This document shows positions 10,386 to 22,600 of a DNA stretch of 64,000 bases, piece by piece (positions within the stretch are counted from its first letter, which is position 1; each line of letters opens with the position of its first letter). The translations under genes were made by a program, and so were the position numbers. The notes under the pieces were generated by a model. It was not told where the DNA came from. It worked only from the letters and a program-made list of their open reading frames with translations, and searched no databases. The DNA comes from Dirofilaria immitis (lineage: Eukaryota; Nematoda; Chromadorea; Rhabditida; Onchocercidae). The DNA lies in contig JAKNDB010000067.1 of assembly GCA_024305405.1 (NCBI GenBank), positions 576,001 to 640,000 of the forward strand, read 5' to 3'.

Positions 10386-12853
10386 TTAGAACGACAGCAG
10401 CATCAATGCCATTATCGAAAGCCTTGGAAAATTCTGAAAAAGATTATTGTTTGATCGATCTTCCTCTATTTTGTTGAACTAAAACATATTTATACCAATA
10501 ATTATGTACTTGAGTTTAGTACAATCAAAAGTTTATATACTTATTTCCTATTACTCAATAGGTAGAAGGTAGAAGATAAAATACCTTCCCAAGATGAGAA
10601 TGATTGGATAGTTTAGTACAATCAAAAGTTTATATACTTATTTCCTATTACTCAACAGGTAGAAGGTAGAAGATAAAATACCTTCCCAAGATGAGAATGA
10701 TTGGATAGTTTAGTACAATCAAAAGTTTATATACTTATTTCGTATTACTCAATAGGTAGAAGGTAGAAGATAGAATACCTTCCCAAGATGAGAATGATTG
10801 GATAGTTTAGTACAATCAAAAGTTTATATACTTATTTCGTATTACTCAATAGGTAAAATATCCAAGATGAGACTATCTCTCTCTCTCCTTTCACTATTTA
10901 TGATAAATGATTGAAAATAATAATGATCACGAATATTATTGATCTTCCTAAATTTCACGACTAATCATCATATTTCTTCGTCATTATTAGAATACTGGAA
11001 TTGCCACTTTTTCATAAAATCATTGAAACAGTATTCTTAGCGATTATAATAAAATTGATAGCTAATTAGATTGTATCAAAAGTTCGAAAAATAGTTTATT
11101 TAAAAAGGAAAAAAACGAAAAAGAAATTAACCAAATGAAATAGTCAAATTTTTAAAAATTTAAAACTTTGAAATTCTAAATGATCTACTAATCAATCATT
11201 TAAAAATTTACTGTTGTAAAACAACGAATGTCAGAAATGATACCTTTTCGCAATTTTAGTATTGACTGATGCCGCACAGCAATTCGAGAATAGTTTACAT
11301 GGTTGTTTAGTACATACATATCTATCTAAAATCTCTTAAAATTTCACCAATATTTAATCATTATTTCTTCAATCCTTTTTTTTTCATTTTGTTTCAAATG
11401 TAAATTCTAAAAGGAAGCGAAGAAAATATATAATTATAAACGATTAGTAACGATAATTCTTGGATAATTTTTTGGCAGTAAATGATAATAATTGTATATC
11501 ATCATTTTATTGATTTTTTTCTTTCATCATTTTATTGATTTTAGTTTAAGATTAATTATTTAATCTAATCTTTCCTTTTTTCTTCTCTCTCTCTCTCTCT
11601 CTCTCCATTGATTAACAAGAAGGATTAGACAAGCAATTTAAATAAACTTTTTAGAACTTTTATATAAGAGCTATTGTTAAAAAGGTACTATAAATTGATT
11701 TCACCAAAGTTATACTAAATTGCTTTTTGATTTCACTATGAATTATTATTTCAAATATATTTACAAATATTCCTTTATTGTCTTTCCATTGCATTTTAAA
11801 TTTAAATTTAAATTTGAATTTGAATTTAAATTTAATCGATTAAAATTTTCTATAACGTTGAAATTTTTTATTTTCAATTTATGTTTATTTGAGTATTAAT
11901 ATATCATTTATATGTGAATAATAATTTTTTTTTTGACTTTCTGCTTTTAAATATTCATATTCCCCGTTTTTTTTTTTTTTTAACTGATTAGATTAACTAC
12001 GACAAATTATAATTTAAGCATTTTATCATTTACTGATAAAAGTATTATAGCCGAAATGTGATAAACCAATAAATTAAGAAAGTATATTGACAAGATCGAT
12101 AAGCAAAACATTAACAAACCAATCAACTAACTCATTTATCTTAACGATCTTCCTTCAAAATGATACGTCAACATCCGCATTATATTTGCTGTATACAATG
12201 AGCAAAGAATAGCGCAGATTGTCCTATCCTTATCATCTTTTGTCCTTATCATCCTCATTCGTCCTAATCATCCTTCCTCCTAATCATCTTTCGTCCTAAT
12301 CATCTTGCGTCCTAATCATCCTTCGTCCCAATCATTCTTCATCCTAATCATCCTTTGTTCTAATCATCCTTCGTCCTTATCATCCAACGTTATAATTTTT
12401 TTCTCCCTTCTGCTCAGAAATCATTTTAATTAATTAATAAACTTGGTGCTGCAATTTATCACTTATCAACTTCACGTTTTTAGAAATTAATAATAGTCAA
12501 ATTTATTATATCTTTTTACAGAACTTCTATTGGGAATTACACCGCCGAAAACATCTGAAGAAAAAACTGGAGGTGAAATTATTGTATTCATAATTGGCTT
12601 GGAAGTAACAACCATAAAAACCACAAATCGATATCGCTAAAAATTTAGAATTCTTCAAGAAGTTTCGAAACTTTTTGAATCTGAGCTTTAAATGGCTAGT
12701 CATCGATATTCAATGACGCAACATAATACTATTACGCCAGAATCAAGAAAGATATCTTCGGTACCAACATCTTCTACCGCCGAATCACGTGGTGCCGTCA
12801 AAAACGATTCTTCTTCTCCACTAGCAATATTCGCTTCTGGATAACCAAACCAT
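10386..12853 (-). CDS. 3' part of an unrecognised minus-strand gene (three exons, 5' end not found)
   Basis: Exons 12736-12853, 12520-12636 and 10386-10433 on the minus strand. The first has a TTTTTTCAG acceptor and a GTAATA donor and reads WFGYPEANIASGEEESFLTA and on to an acidic DVGTEDIFLDSG. The second has TTTTTAG and GTAAAA boundaries, is exactly 39 codons, and reads RYRFVVFMVVTSKPIMNTII and on to PNRSS. The third has a CTTTTTCAG acceptor and reads NFPRLSIMALMLLSF then TAA. The phase is 0 at both junctions. The first exon starts with the last base of a codon, so upstream exons must exist. The second intron (about 2.1 kb) holds tandem repeats. I do not recognise the family. The plus strand of the first exon is also open (50 codons from 12692) but lacks splice signals. 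Confidence 0.45.
10511..10853. repeat. About 98-bp tandem repeat, 3.5 copies
   Basis: The unit starting TTTAGTACAATCAAAAGTTT recurs near 10514, 10611, 10709 and 10806. The last copy is truncated. It lies in the inferred intron of the minus-strand gene 10386-12853. Confidence 0.95.
12220..12390. repeat. 15-bp tandem repeat, about 11 copies
   Basis: Imperfect copies of CCTAATCATCCTTCGT with T/C variation. A minisatellite in the inferred intron of the minus-strand gene. Confidence 0.9.
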
Positions 12854-15809
12854 CTGAAAAAAGACATCATTATTGAAATTATCAAATTCAGCTGCTGATA
12901 TTATAAATCATGGTGATCAATTGCGTTATATTAAGGAGGAACGGAATACGATGCGTAGGTTAGTGAATTCTATTAAAATTTAAAAATTTTATGATTTCTA
13001 AAAGAATTGATAGGATATTTTTAATTTCGCGTCGCTGTCTATAAAATTTGAAGTAAGAAAATAGAAAAAAAGTTTAGCAAAAATTTCGCAGAAACTATAA
13101 AAAGCGACTTTATTAGTTTTTCCTCTATAAATTAGATAATACATAAAATTATAAAATTTTTGCGATATCTTTTATTCATTTGTAATCCATCACAGTTGGA
13201 TATTATTGATATTATTTAAAATTTATAACAATAGATTGATTATTCAATTTGGAATTAATTATTGCTTCAAATTCTATTTACTTCAAAACCTACCAGTAAC
13301 TGTTGAAAACTTAATTTACTGATAAATGATAATGAATTCCGTTATTATATCTTCGAGTCATTTGTAATATTTTTATATAAGCTTACTGATTATTATTATT
13401 ATTATTATTATTTTTCTTATCATTAAAGAAATGAGTATAGAAAAATATCCATTTCATTTAAATAACACATAAATAATAAGTTTGAAGCATTTTTTTTTTA
13501 AACATTTTGTTCATTTATCAATAAATGATCGTTTGACAAGAGAATATTTGATTTATAGAAATTAATAGAACTAGTTTTTCTTTATGAAAATAGTATTATT
13601 TTCATAAAATATTAACCAGTTTTAATTATTTTAACATTCTTATATAAGTACTGATAACAGTAATAAATAATTGATTAGTTTTTTAGTTTTATCAGCTATT
13701 TCTTTCAACTTACACTTATGAATCTTTTTTTTTTCTTTTTACATAATTTAACATTTCTTAATTTTGTTTTTAAGAAAAAAAAGAGTTTTATTTGTTATTA
13801 AATTCTTTGATCAAAGTATAGATGAAAGATTAATTTCTAAATTTGTTTATTTAAAAATTATTTATCAAGTGAAATATATTTTTACAGTTAGTAAATTTTA
13901 AAAGCTATTTGTAGTTCGTGTTTTATTGAATTTAAAAAAAAACATAAACATCTTTTCATCGTTTTATTTTTTTGCGATGATAACTAGATTTGATTAGTTG
14001 ATTCCTTATTAATGCATTAAGTTTGGACCGTCAATTCAACTAAATTTAAATTATTCAAAAATAGCATGTGTTGTTATAGAATAAAGCATTTATATATTCA
14101 CAGAAAACTAAATTTTATTTGTTAAAGAAAATTTTTTTTTTTAATATTACTGAAATCTACTCTTCTTATTTCTTGTGATATGATTGTTATCTTTTGCAGT
14201 GATATGATTGCATTTCAATAGATGCAAAATTATTATCAGTTCAGCTCTTTTTCAGTTTGTTTATTTTCAATTTTAACCTAAATTTTCTTAAAAATTTTTC
14301 TATTTATTCCTTCTCTTGTATCTCTTTCTAAGCTATTTCCATCTCTGTTAAGCTTATCATACATTCATCTGTCTTCCATAACAGATGAATTTTTTCGTTC
14401 GATATGCAAAATAAATTAAATATTTGTTTGAATTTATCATTCTGATAACTTTAATATGAATAAAATAGTTGCAAAAGATATCTTAAATTCTTTGATAAAT
14501 TATTATCACATAAAAAAACATATGGGATGTTTTGTAATTAAGTTTTATCCCTGCCTCAAGTAGTGATAATGGAGAAGTTGTAAAAATAACTTAATTCAAG
14601 CTGATAATATTTGTTGAAATTAAAGTATCACGAAATTTAAAAAAACTTGCAATTCAAAGATTCGTCGAGAATCGAAATATCTATTTTTTATATGCTTTTG
14701 CTTCAAGAAAAAAATCGATTTATTATAAATATAATTTGACTAAAATTGATATTTTTCATAGTGATAGTTTGAAAAAATAAAAATAAACAAGTAAATAAAT
14801 AAATTCCAAAAAAATTAATTAATAAAATCATAAGATTATGATAAATTAATTATTAACAATGATGATGATGTCATTATGATAATTGTATCCCACCATGATA
14901 GGTCGAATAATCCCTATGTATGATATATGTCATATGTTGTACAATAATATTTGCATTTTTAACGATCATATATCGCACCTTTTCCAGGTGACTTCTATCA
15001 TCTATCATTTATTTCTTGTTATATCGAGATTACAACAGCAAACTATTAATGATACGAATTATTTGTAATTATAATTTTTATAATTTATAATTTTAAAATT
15101 AATTTCAAATTTAATCAAATTTGAATGATATAAAATTTTATATTTGATTCTTTGAAGAACTATGAAATAATTTTAATTTTGTTATAAAATGATTTGATAA
15201 TATATGATAAATTCATTCTTGTCAAAAATTTATTTTTAAAATTGATTTTTATAACTTAGATATTTTCGAGAAATGTGTATATATATATAATCGAGAAATC
15301 GATTTAACATTAATGCTCATACTAAATTAAAGAAAAAAAACATTTCATCCAATGGCAGGAAGTATTTTGCTTTATCTTACAGCTTAGTTTTAATATTTAA
15401 TCAATTTTAAATCGATGACTCATCATCCATTCTCTTTTTGTTTATATTTAAAAAGGAATAAATTTTAAAAATTAAAGATCTTTTTATTAAATATAATATT
15501 TATTGAAGTTGCTATATGAGGAAGAGGAACAGAAAGATAAATAGAAAGGAAGAGAATGATTCAGAATCCTTTATGTTATTCTTTATTGGATCTTAAATGA
15601 ATGATCAGATTCAGAAGGCTTATGATCAAACGATCGATAGCATACTTTCAGCATTTTATTAATTAAAAGACAAGAAAAAGTTATGCTTACGCTTGTAATA
15701 GAACAAATGTATGAGGAAAATTGTACAAAGTTTATTTTCAAGTTTTATGGCCGTTGCTGTAAATTACTTAAGTTCAAAAGATTATTCATTACTGATAAGT
15801 TTATTTTAG
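12854..15809. other. A+T-rich stretch between divergent genes
   Basis: This should hold the promoter or 5' exons of the minus-strand gene (10386-12853) and the upstream side of vab-10. I see no exon with convincing splice sites on either strand. The frame at 14883-15068 is a low-complexity shadow. Confidence 0.45.
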
Positions 15810-15956
15810 GCGTTTGCACGAATGCTCGTTGCGTAACAGCGATCGCAATTTGCATTTGATGCGAACAAGCTGTATAAGTGAACAACAGCAACAACAACAA
15901 CAACAACAGGATATCACGGGTACCAATATTCAACTACGGCATATGTCGGAGCCTAA
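15810..15956 (+). CDS. vab-10: vab-10 candidate upstream exon with polyglutamine
   Basis: Bounded by TTTATTTTAG and GTATGT. In the open frame it reads [17 protein letters not shown], then a run of eight Gln (CAA/CAG), then [15 protein letters not shown]. It ends with two bases of a codon; the exon at 17731 begins with one completing base, so the two join in frame. It needs a further upstream exon, or uses the in-frame ATG near 15859. The minus strand is also open here and looks like a Leu-rich signal peptide, but lacks a start and splice sites. Confidence 0.5.
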
Positions 15957-18900
15957 GTATGTTTATGTTTAAGAATTTAGCAATCACTTTTATCAAGTTT
16001 GTCATCGAGATTTATTATAGGTAATTTAGATCATGACTGGTTGTTGCCTAACTTTTTATAATCCGATCTTCGTCCGTTGAAAACAACCATAGTAGTGCCT
16101 TTGATATTTCTCGAAATTGCGTCTGATAATATCTGACCAAAAATTGATTAGAAGATGATGATAATCTTGATATTTTCAATTATCTGCTAATAACTAACTA
16201 TTTCTGATAATTGAGATAAATAAACTCTCTATAAAAATACATTTCTTTTATCTTTTTCGCTAGCTAAGTTTAGATTAAAAAGTTTAATGTTATCTCTTAT
16301 ATGATTGGAAATAATAAAGAAATCTTAAAATCTCATAATTTCGAGAAGGTTGAATATTTTAAAAATTTCTTTTGCATAAATAAATAAATAAATAAATAAA
16401 TTTTATATAATCGATTTGAACTTTCTTTAAAAATTCCTAAACATAAAAGTTATTGTAAAACTATCAATATTGATATTTATAATTTCTTTTTTTTGAAAAA
16501 GATAAGAAAAAGAGAATGAGCGGGTAATCTTCTTCTCTTAAACTTACAATTTTTTATAGTTTTTTTATCCATCAAATTCTTTCAATTTCTTATCAGATAT
16601 TTCTTATCAGATGAAGTAGCCAATCTATAGCAAGTAGCATTATTATATCGTAAAAAGTTGAAGGCCAATTTTTCAAACTTTTGTTTAACTTACGCTGCAT
16701 CAGATAGATAAGTTGGAAAAATCGGATTTTTGCTCTAAATTGTGTAAAAATTTTATTTTTCCTTTTCAAATAATCAATTTCTATTACTTATCATATTCTT
16801 CTTTAAATTCAATAATTTATTTTTTAAATATTAACACAAAATATAAAATATATTATCCTTTCTTTTTTTTACATTACTCAAATGTAATTTAAGTATTAAA
16901 TTAACTAAGTATTTATGTTCGATTTCTTTCTTTGCTATTTTCCCTTTTATTATTTTGCATATTTCTAAGCAATCTATAACAATTAAAAAATTAAAATAAG
17001 CAAATTTTTAAATTTTTAAGAAATATATTTTAATTTTTTCTTTTATTCGAAAATATTTGTTTTAATTGCGAAAAAGCATTTTTTTAATTTAATAATTTGA
17101 TTATTCTCGAAATAAAATATATGCATAATTTTTCAATAAATTCACAACTATTTGTTCTTTCTTCTTTTCCAGGCGGAATTTATATGCTTTAGAATAATAA
17201 GTTTCAAGAAGAAATTTAAACACAATTTCTTTTAATTTATTTCATATATATTTGCTTTTTGAATTATATTTTTAATATCTATGTGATATTAGAATCGAAT
17301 AGATACATTGATAAATTACAATATAATATTAATGTTTTCAGAAAATTCTTATTAGAATAAATTGACAAAAAATGTCGTTTTTGCAATAGATTAGGTGAGG
17401 TATGAAGTTTTTAGAACTTCTACAAAAATTCAAAAGGTCGCATTTGTTTCGAAAATTAATACTTTTCATGATGTATTAAAATCTATTAAATGCATTTATT
17501 TATATTTGAAATGAATGATAATAAAGAAGTTGATAAAATATATTTACAAATTTCAGATTATCATTAAGCATGTTTAAATAGCCATTTGTTCAATCAGATA
17601 TGAATAACATAAGTTTATTGTTTATTTTGAAATAAATGATAATTTACTGATAATACATATATATAAAGAAATAAGAGAATAATTGGTAGTGAAAAATTAT
17701 TCAAAATATGCATATCCTACTGTATTTCAGTGTAAATATGGTAAACAATCGTAATACACAAGAACGATACTTACAATTTTTGTCAAGAACAAACGGTAGT
17801 TTAATGTATCAAAAGAATAATGATGATGATGATGATCATATCGATGATGATAAAATAGAGCAAAATATTGGTAGTGAATGGGAAGAATGGATGAAAAATC
17901 AACCGATCAGCGTCCTTCGATTAGATCGAACGGAACGGCTAGTTTTAAAAATTGGAGGTTAGTCTTTTTTTTTTAAAAATTTTTTTCAAAATTTGACCTT
18001 AAAATTCTATGCAAATTTCTTTATATTTATTTGACCTTGCCAAATTAAGCAATCGTATAATCATCGTCTTTTTATACAAAAATTTGACGATCAAATATTT
18101 TCTAATTTCTTAAATTCATTCATAAATCCTTGATACTTTGAATTTTATTAGTTTAGACAATCTTTTCATAAATTATTGTTTTTTTTTCCTCTCCCTAATA
18201 TTATATAGTAGCATAATCTATAATAATTTTTATATTTCATATTCTTAATATTCTGGAAAATTCCTTTCAAACTTAAATATTTGATATTTTTCAAAATTAT
18301 AAAATTCCCTGATAAAATTTTTTGAGATGCAGAAAAGAAAGAAAAAAAAGTAGAAGATGATAAGTTTTAAATTGATGAATTTTTTTTTTAAAACTATGTT
18401 TATCTATATACCATATATATATATATCAGTTAAGTTAATGTGATTAATATACCATATGTGATAAAGTTAAAATGAATTGTTGTAATATAATATCACTAAA
18501 TTGATATGCTACGTCATAACAGCCAAATATTCTGCAACATAACCGATATGTCGTAATTTCTGAAAAAAAAAAAAAAAAAACATTTCATTACTTCTACAAC
18601 ATCACTCTTCTTCTCTCCTATAAACTTATTCATTCAATACATATATCAAAGTTTTGTCCTTCAATCTTAATCGATAGGAATATTTTTTGATACTTTAGAA
18701 ATTTCATTCATTACGATTAGAATTAAAACTAAATTAATTTGATTGAGAAAAAGAACAAGATCAATAGATACCTGTAAAATAAGTTGAAATTTTTTCACAT
18801 AAATATAATCAGGTACCTGTAAAGCAAGTTGAAATTTTTTACATAAATATAATCAGATACCTGTAAAGCAAGCTGAAATTTTTTCATATAAATATAATCA

Positions 18901-19604
18901 GATACCTGTAAAATAAGTTGAAATTTTTTCATATAAATATAATCAGATACCTGTAAAGCAAGTTGAAATTTTTTACATAAATATAATCAGATACCTGTAA
19001 AATAAGTTGAAATTTTTTCATATAAATATAATCAGATACCTGTAAAATAAGATAAATATAATCAGATACCTGTAAAATAAGTTGAAATTTTTTCATATAA
19101 ATATAATTATTGATTTTATAAAAACAACTATAAAATTATATATAAAATAAAAAAATAACTTATCCATTCAAAATTCAATTTATTAATGTTATTTTAGAAT
19201 AAATAATAATTAATTGTTTTAGGTAATTAATTAACTATCCTTAATATAATCATACATTTTTAAGTTCCTTTTTTTGTTTAAATATTCTATTCACAATTTT
19301 ATTTCATACATATTATTAAATTAATAAAATTATAAAATATATTCTATGCAATCTATGCGAAAAAAAACTTTCTCAAATTTCAATTATCTTTTCTTCTAAT
19401 ATAAAATATCAAATTTAATATTATCATTTATAATATACGAAACCATAGATTTCATTTGTAAATATTTTCTATTAATCAAATTAATTTCAATTTCAATGAA
19501 CCATACTTTTCTTTCCTTCTTTCATTATCAATAATGGAAAAACAATAATACGAAAATGATAATAATAAAAAATAATAATAATAATAGTAATAATAATAAT
19601 AATG

Positions 19605-19658
<54 letters not shown>

Positions 19659-22600
19659 AATGCCAGTATGAAAATGATAATAAAAAAACAATAATAATAG
19701 TGGTAATAATAATGATAATAATAGTAAAATAATAATAACAGCAATAATAGGATGATGACAAATAAAGATGATAAAAATTTCCATGAAGCAAATATTAGTC
19801 ATATATTTCTTACAAATCGCAATAATTTTAACATATATTTTGCTCTTTGCTCTTCGTTAAGAATTCATATTTTCTTACAAAAATTTAAAAATTATTCGTA
19901 AATAATCGGATAAATCTTATAATTATTATTTACTTTTACTATTTATCATTATTATTATTATGATTATTATTATTATTAGCTAAATTAAATAATAAATATA
20001 AGAAGAGGAATATTTTAAATTATTTGTTAATCTTTGATTATCAATCATAGTATCAATAAAGCAAAGCAATACAAAGCAAAGATTATGTATGATAGTGATA
20101 ATAAAAAGGAAATAATGGCAAAATACATTCGTTCGTTTTTTTTTTTGTAGCATAATTTGAATAATCCGTCCTTGAAAAGTAATGCGATCATTATCTTTTA
20201 TCTATTTTAGGATAGCAGAAAAATTATTTTACTATTCTTTCCTACTTCAACTATTCATTCATTCATTCATATATATATTTTTTTCGTATATTTCATTTAT
20301 TTTTCTCATTTTCTTATCTAAAATAATTATTTCTCTTTTCTTTTTTTCCCCTTTTTAATAATATTTTGTTTGTTTATAATTGTGAATTTTATTTGTTATT
20401 TAAAAGTATACTATAAAATTTTCCCATAAAATAATATATCGGCAAATATGATGAAAAAAAAACGAAAAAAATTGAGAATATTTTTCTATACGGTATGAGT
20501 CGAGATTGGAAATGATATGATATGATAATATTTCATATATATTAGCTACTCAAATTTAATCCTAGATATTTGTGATCTTTTAATCTATTGATGATTATCA
20601 TGCATTTTTAGTTATCACTATATTTGTTGTCAGTTCGAGAAAACATTTTTGTTTCTTTTTAATAAGTTCATAATTTTATTAAATTTTCACATATATTCGC
20701 CGATATTATTTCATGAGAAAATTTTATAACGTATTATATCTCTCTCTCTCTCTCTAATCTCTTCACTCTTCATTAATTAATATTTAAAATTTTTTAGTTT
20801 GAAACTTAAGCTAAAATTTGACTACGATCTTTCGATTGTGCTAACACTACATATATGAAGATACATTTTTAAAGAATTCTTATCAGTTATTTTAAATATG
20901 ATAAAATCTGAATTAAAAATTCATTTTGGAATTTGTCGAGAATATTATCCCTCAAATGAAGAAATAAAAGATTCGTTTGTAAAATCAATATTGTTAACAA
21001 GTTCTTATCAATCAAAATTTACCAATATTTTATTATTCAATAATTATTTTGATAGTTGAAAATTTTAAGCAACACTCCTGTTAAAATAGTAATTAATATT
21101 AAATCATAAAAATTAAAAGAATTAAACGATTTGAGAATATAACGATAACGATTGTCAATTCTATGATCTCTTTTTTGTATCAATCAATAAAGATGGAATG
21201 AAAATGAAAAAGTTTTAACAAAGTTTTTCCGGCGATGAATTTTTAAAACTTTACACTTCTATCCATAAAATTCTCGAAGTACTGACAAAGAAAGAAAAAT
21301 CATTTTGCTTCTATAATTTGTCTATAAAATAATTACTTATATCTTTTTCAACTATAACTATACTCCATTAAAATTAATCTGATAACTAAATAAAAGCTTC
21401 TGATAATATCATTGTCTCATAATAAAAATTCAAATAAATTTTATCGAAAAAAAGAAACAAAAAGAACTATAAATTAAGAATGGTTGTTAATGGTTTGTTG
21501 AAATTACAATTACGACGATCGAAAATGACCTTAATCAATCAAAGAAATATGTTTTAAACATTAATCACAAAGTATATATTAAATCTAAAAATTATATTAG
21601 TACATTTTGAGCTAATTTATTTTTTCAAATATTTTCAATCAATAAATTCAATCTATAAAAATGTTATCTAAACTTCTTGAGATTCTTCATATTCATTCTA
21701 AAAGAATTCTTAATGTATTCTTAAGATTTAATCAATTCTTATCATAACTTTTTTTATTATTAATAGTTTCATAATTCATATCAAATGATATTTCTCATTT
21801 TAAGCAAATAAATGAGAGAAAATGTAAGATAATATCAACTTTAAAGTTACATAGAAATGAAGGAAAAGAGGACGGGAGAGAGGGGAGAGGGAAAAAAAGA
21901 GAGAATCTATCAGTGATAGGAAAGAAGCATTGTTATCATGAAGCATATAAAACATATCATATTCCATATAACAAATCATCTAATTGAACTTTATCAATAT
22001 TATATGCTTCTGTCGAATAACACCGATCATCCTTCTCTTTTCCTTCTTTTCATTTGTTATTATAAAGTTTTACTTCCATCTGATAAAATTACATTCTTTA
22101 AATTTGTATTATTCTATATTTATTGATAAAATAAAATTGATAATTTTATTTAAATTAAAATTGATAAATGAATAAAATATGAATATTAAATTAATTGAAA
22201 TTTTTTTAAAAGAAAATGATTTATGCAATCAATAAAAATTTAAAAACAATTCTTTTGATATTATTTTAAAATAAAATTTATAAATAAAATTTATAAAAAA
22301 CTGTATGTATTTTATTTTTTTAAGTTCTCATTTAATTGGACAATTTTCATCGATAAAATTAATATAAATGATAATCAGTCTTATCACTAGTAATATTATC
22401 ATTTATGATTTATCCAATCAATAAAAAATTTAAAAACAATTCTTTTGATATTATTTTAAAATAAAATTTATAAATAAAATTTATAAAAAACTGTATGTAT
22501 TTTATTTTTTTAAGTTCTCATTTAATTGGACAATTTTCATCGATAAAATTAATATAAATGATAATCAGTCTTATCACTAGTAATGTTATCATTTATGATT

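Noticed and set aside
15745..15933. Minus-strand frame resembling a signal peptide (poly-Leu)
   Set aside because: The Leu run is the complement of the plus-strand CAA repeat. The frame has no ATG, a stop directly upstream and no good acceptor, while the plus strand has both splice sites and joins the next exon in phase.
19476..19802. Three overlapping minus-strand frames of Leu, Ile or Tyr runs
   Set aside because: Products of the (AAT)n microsatellite only.
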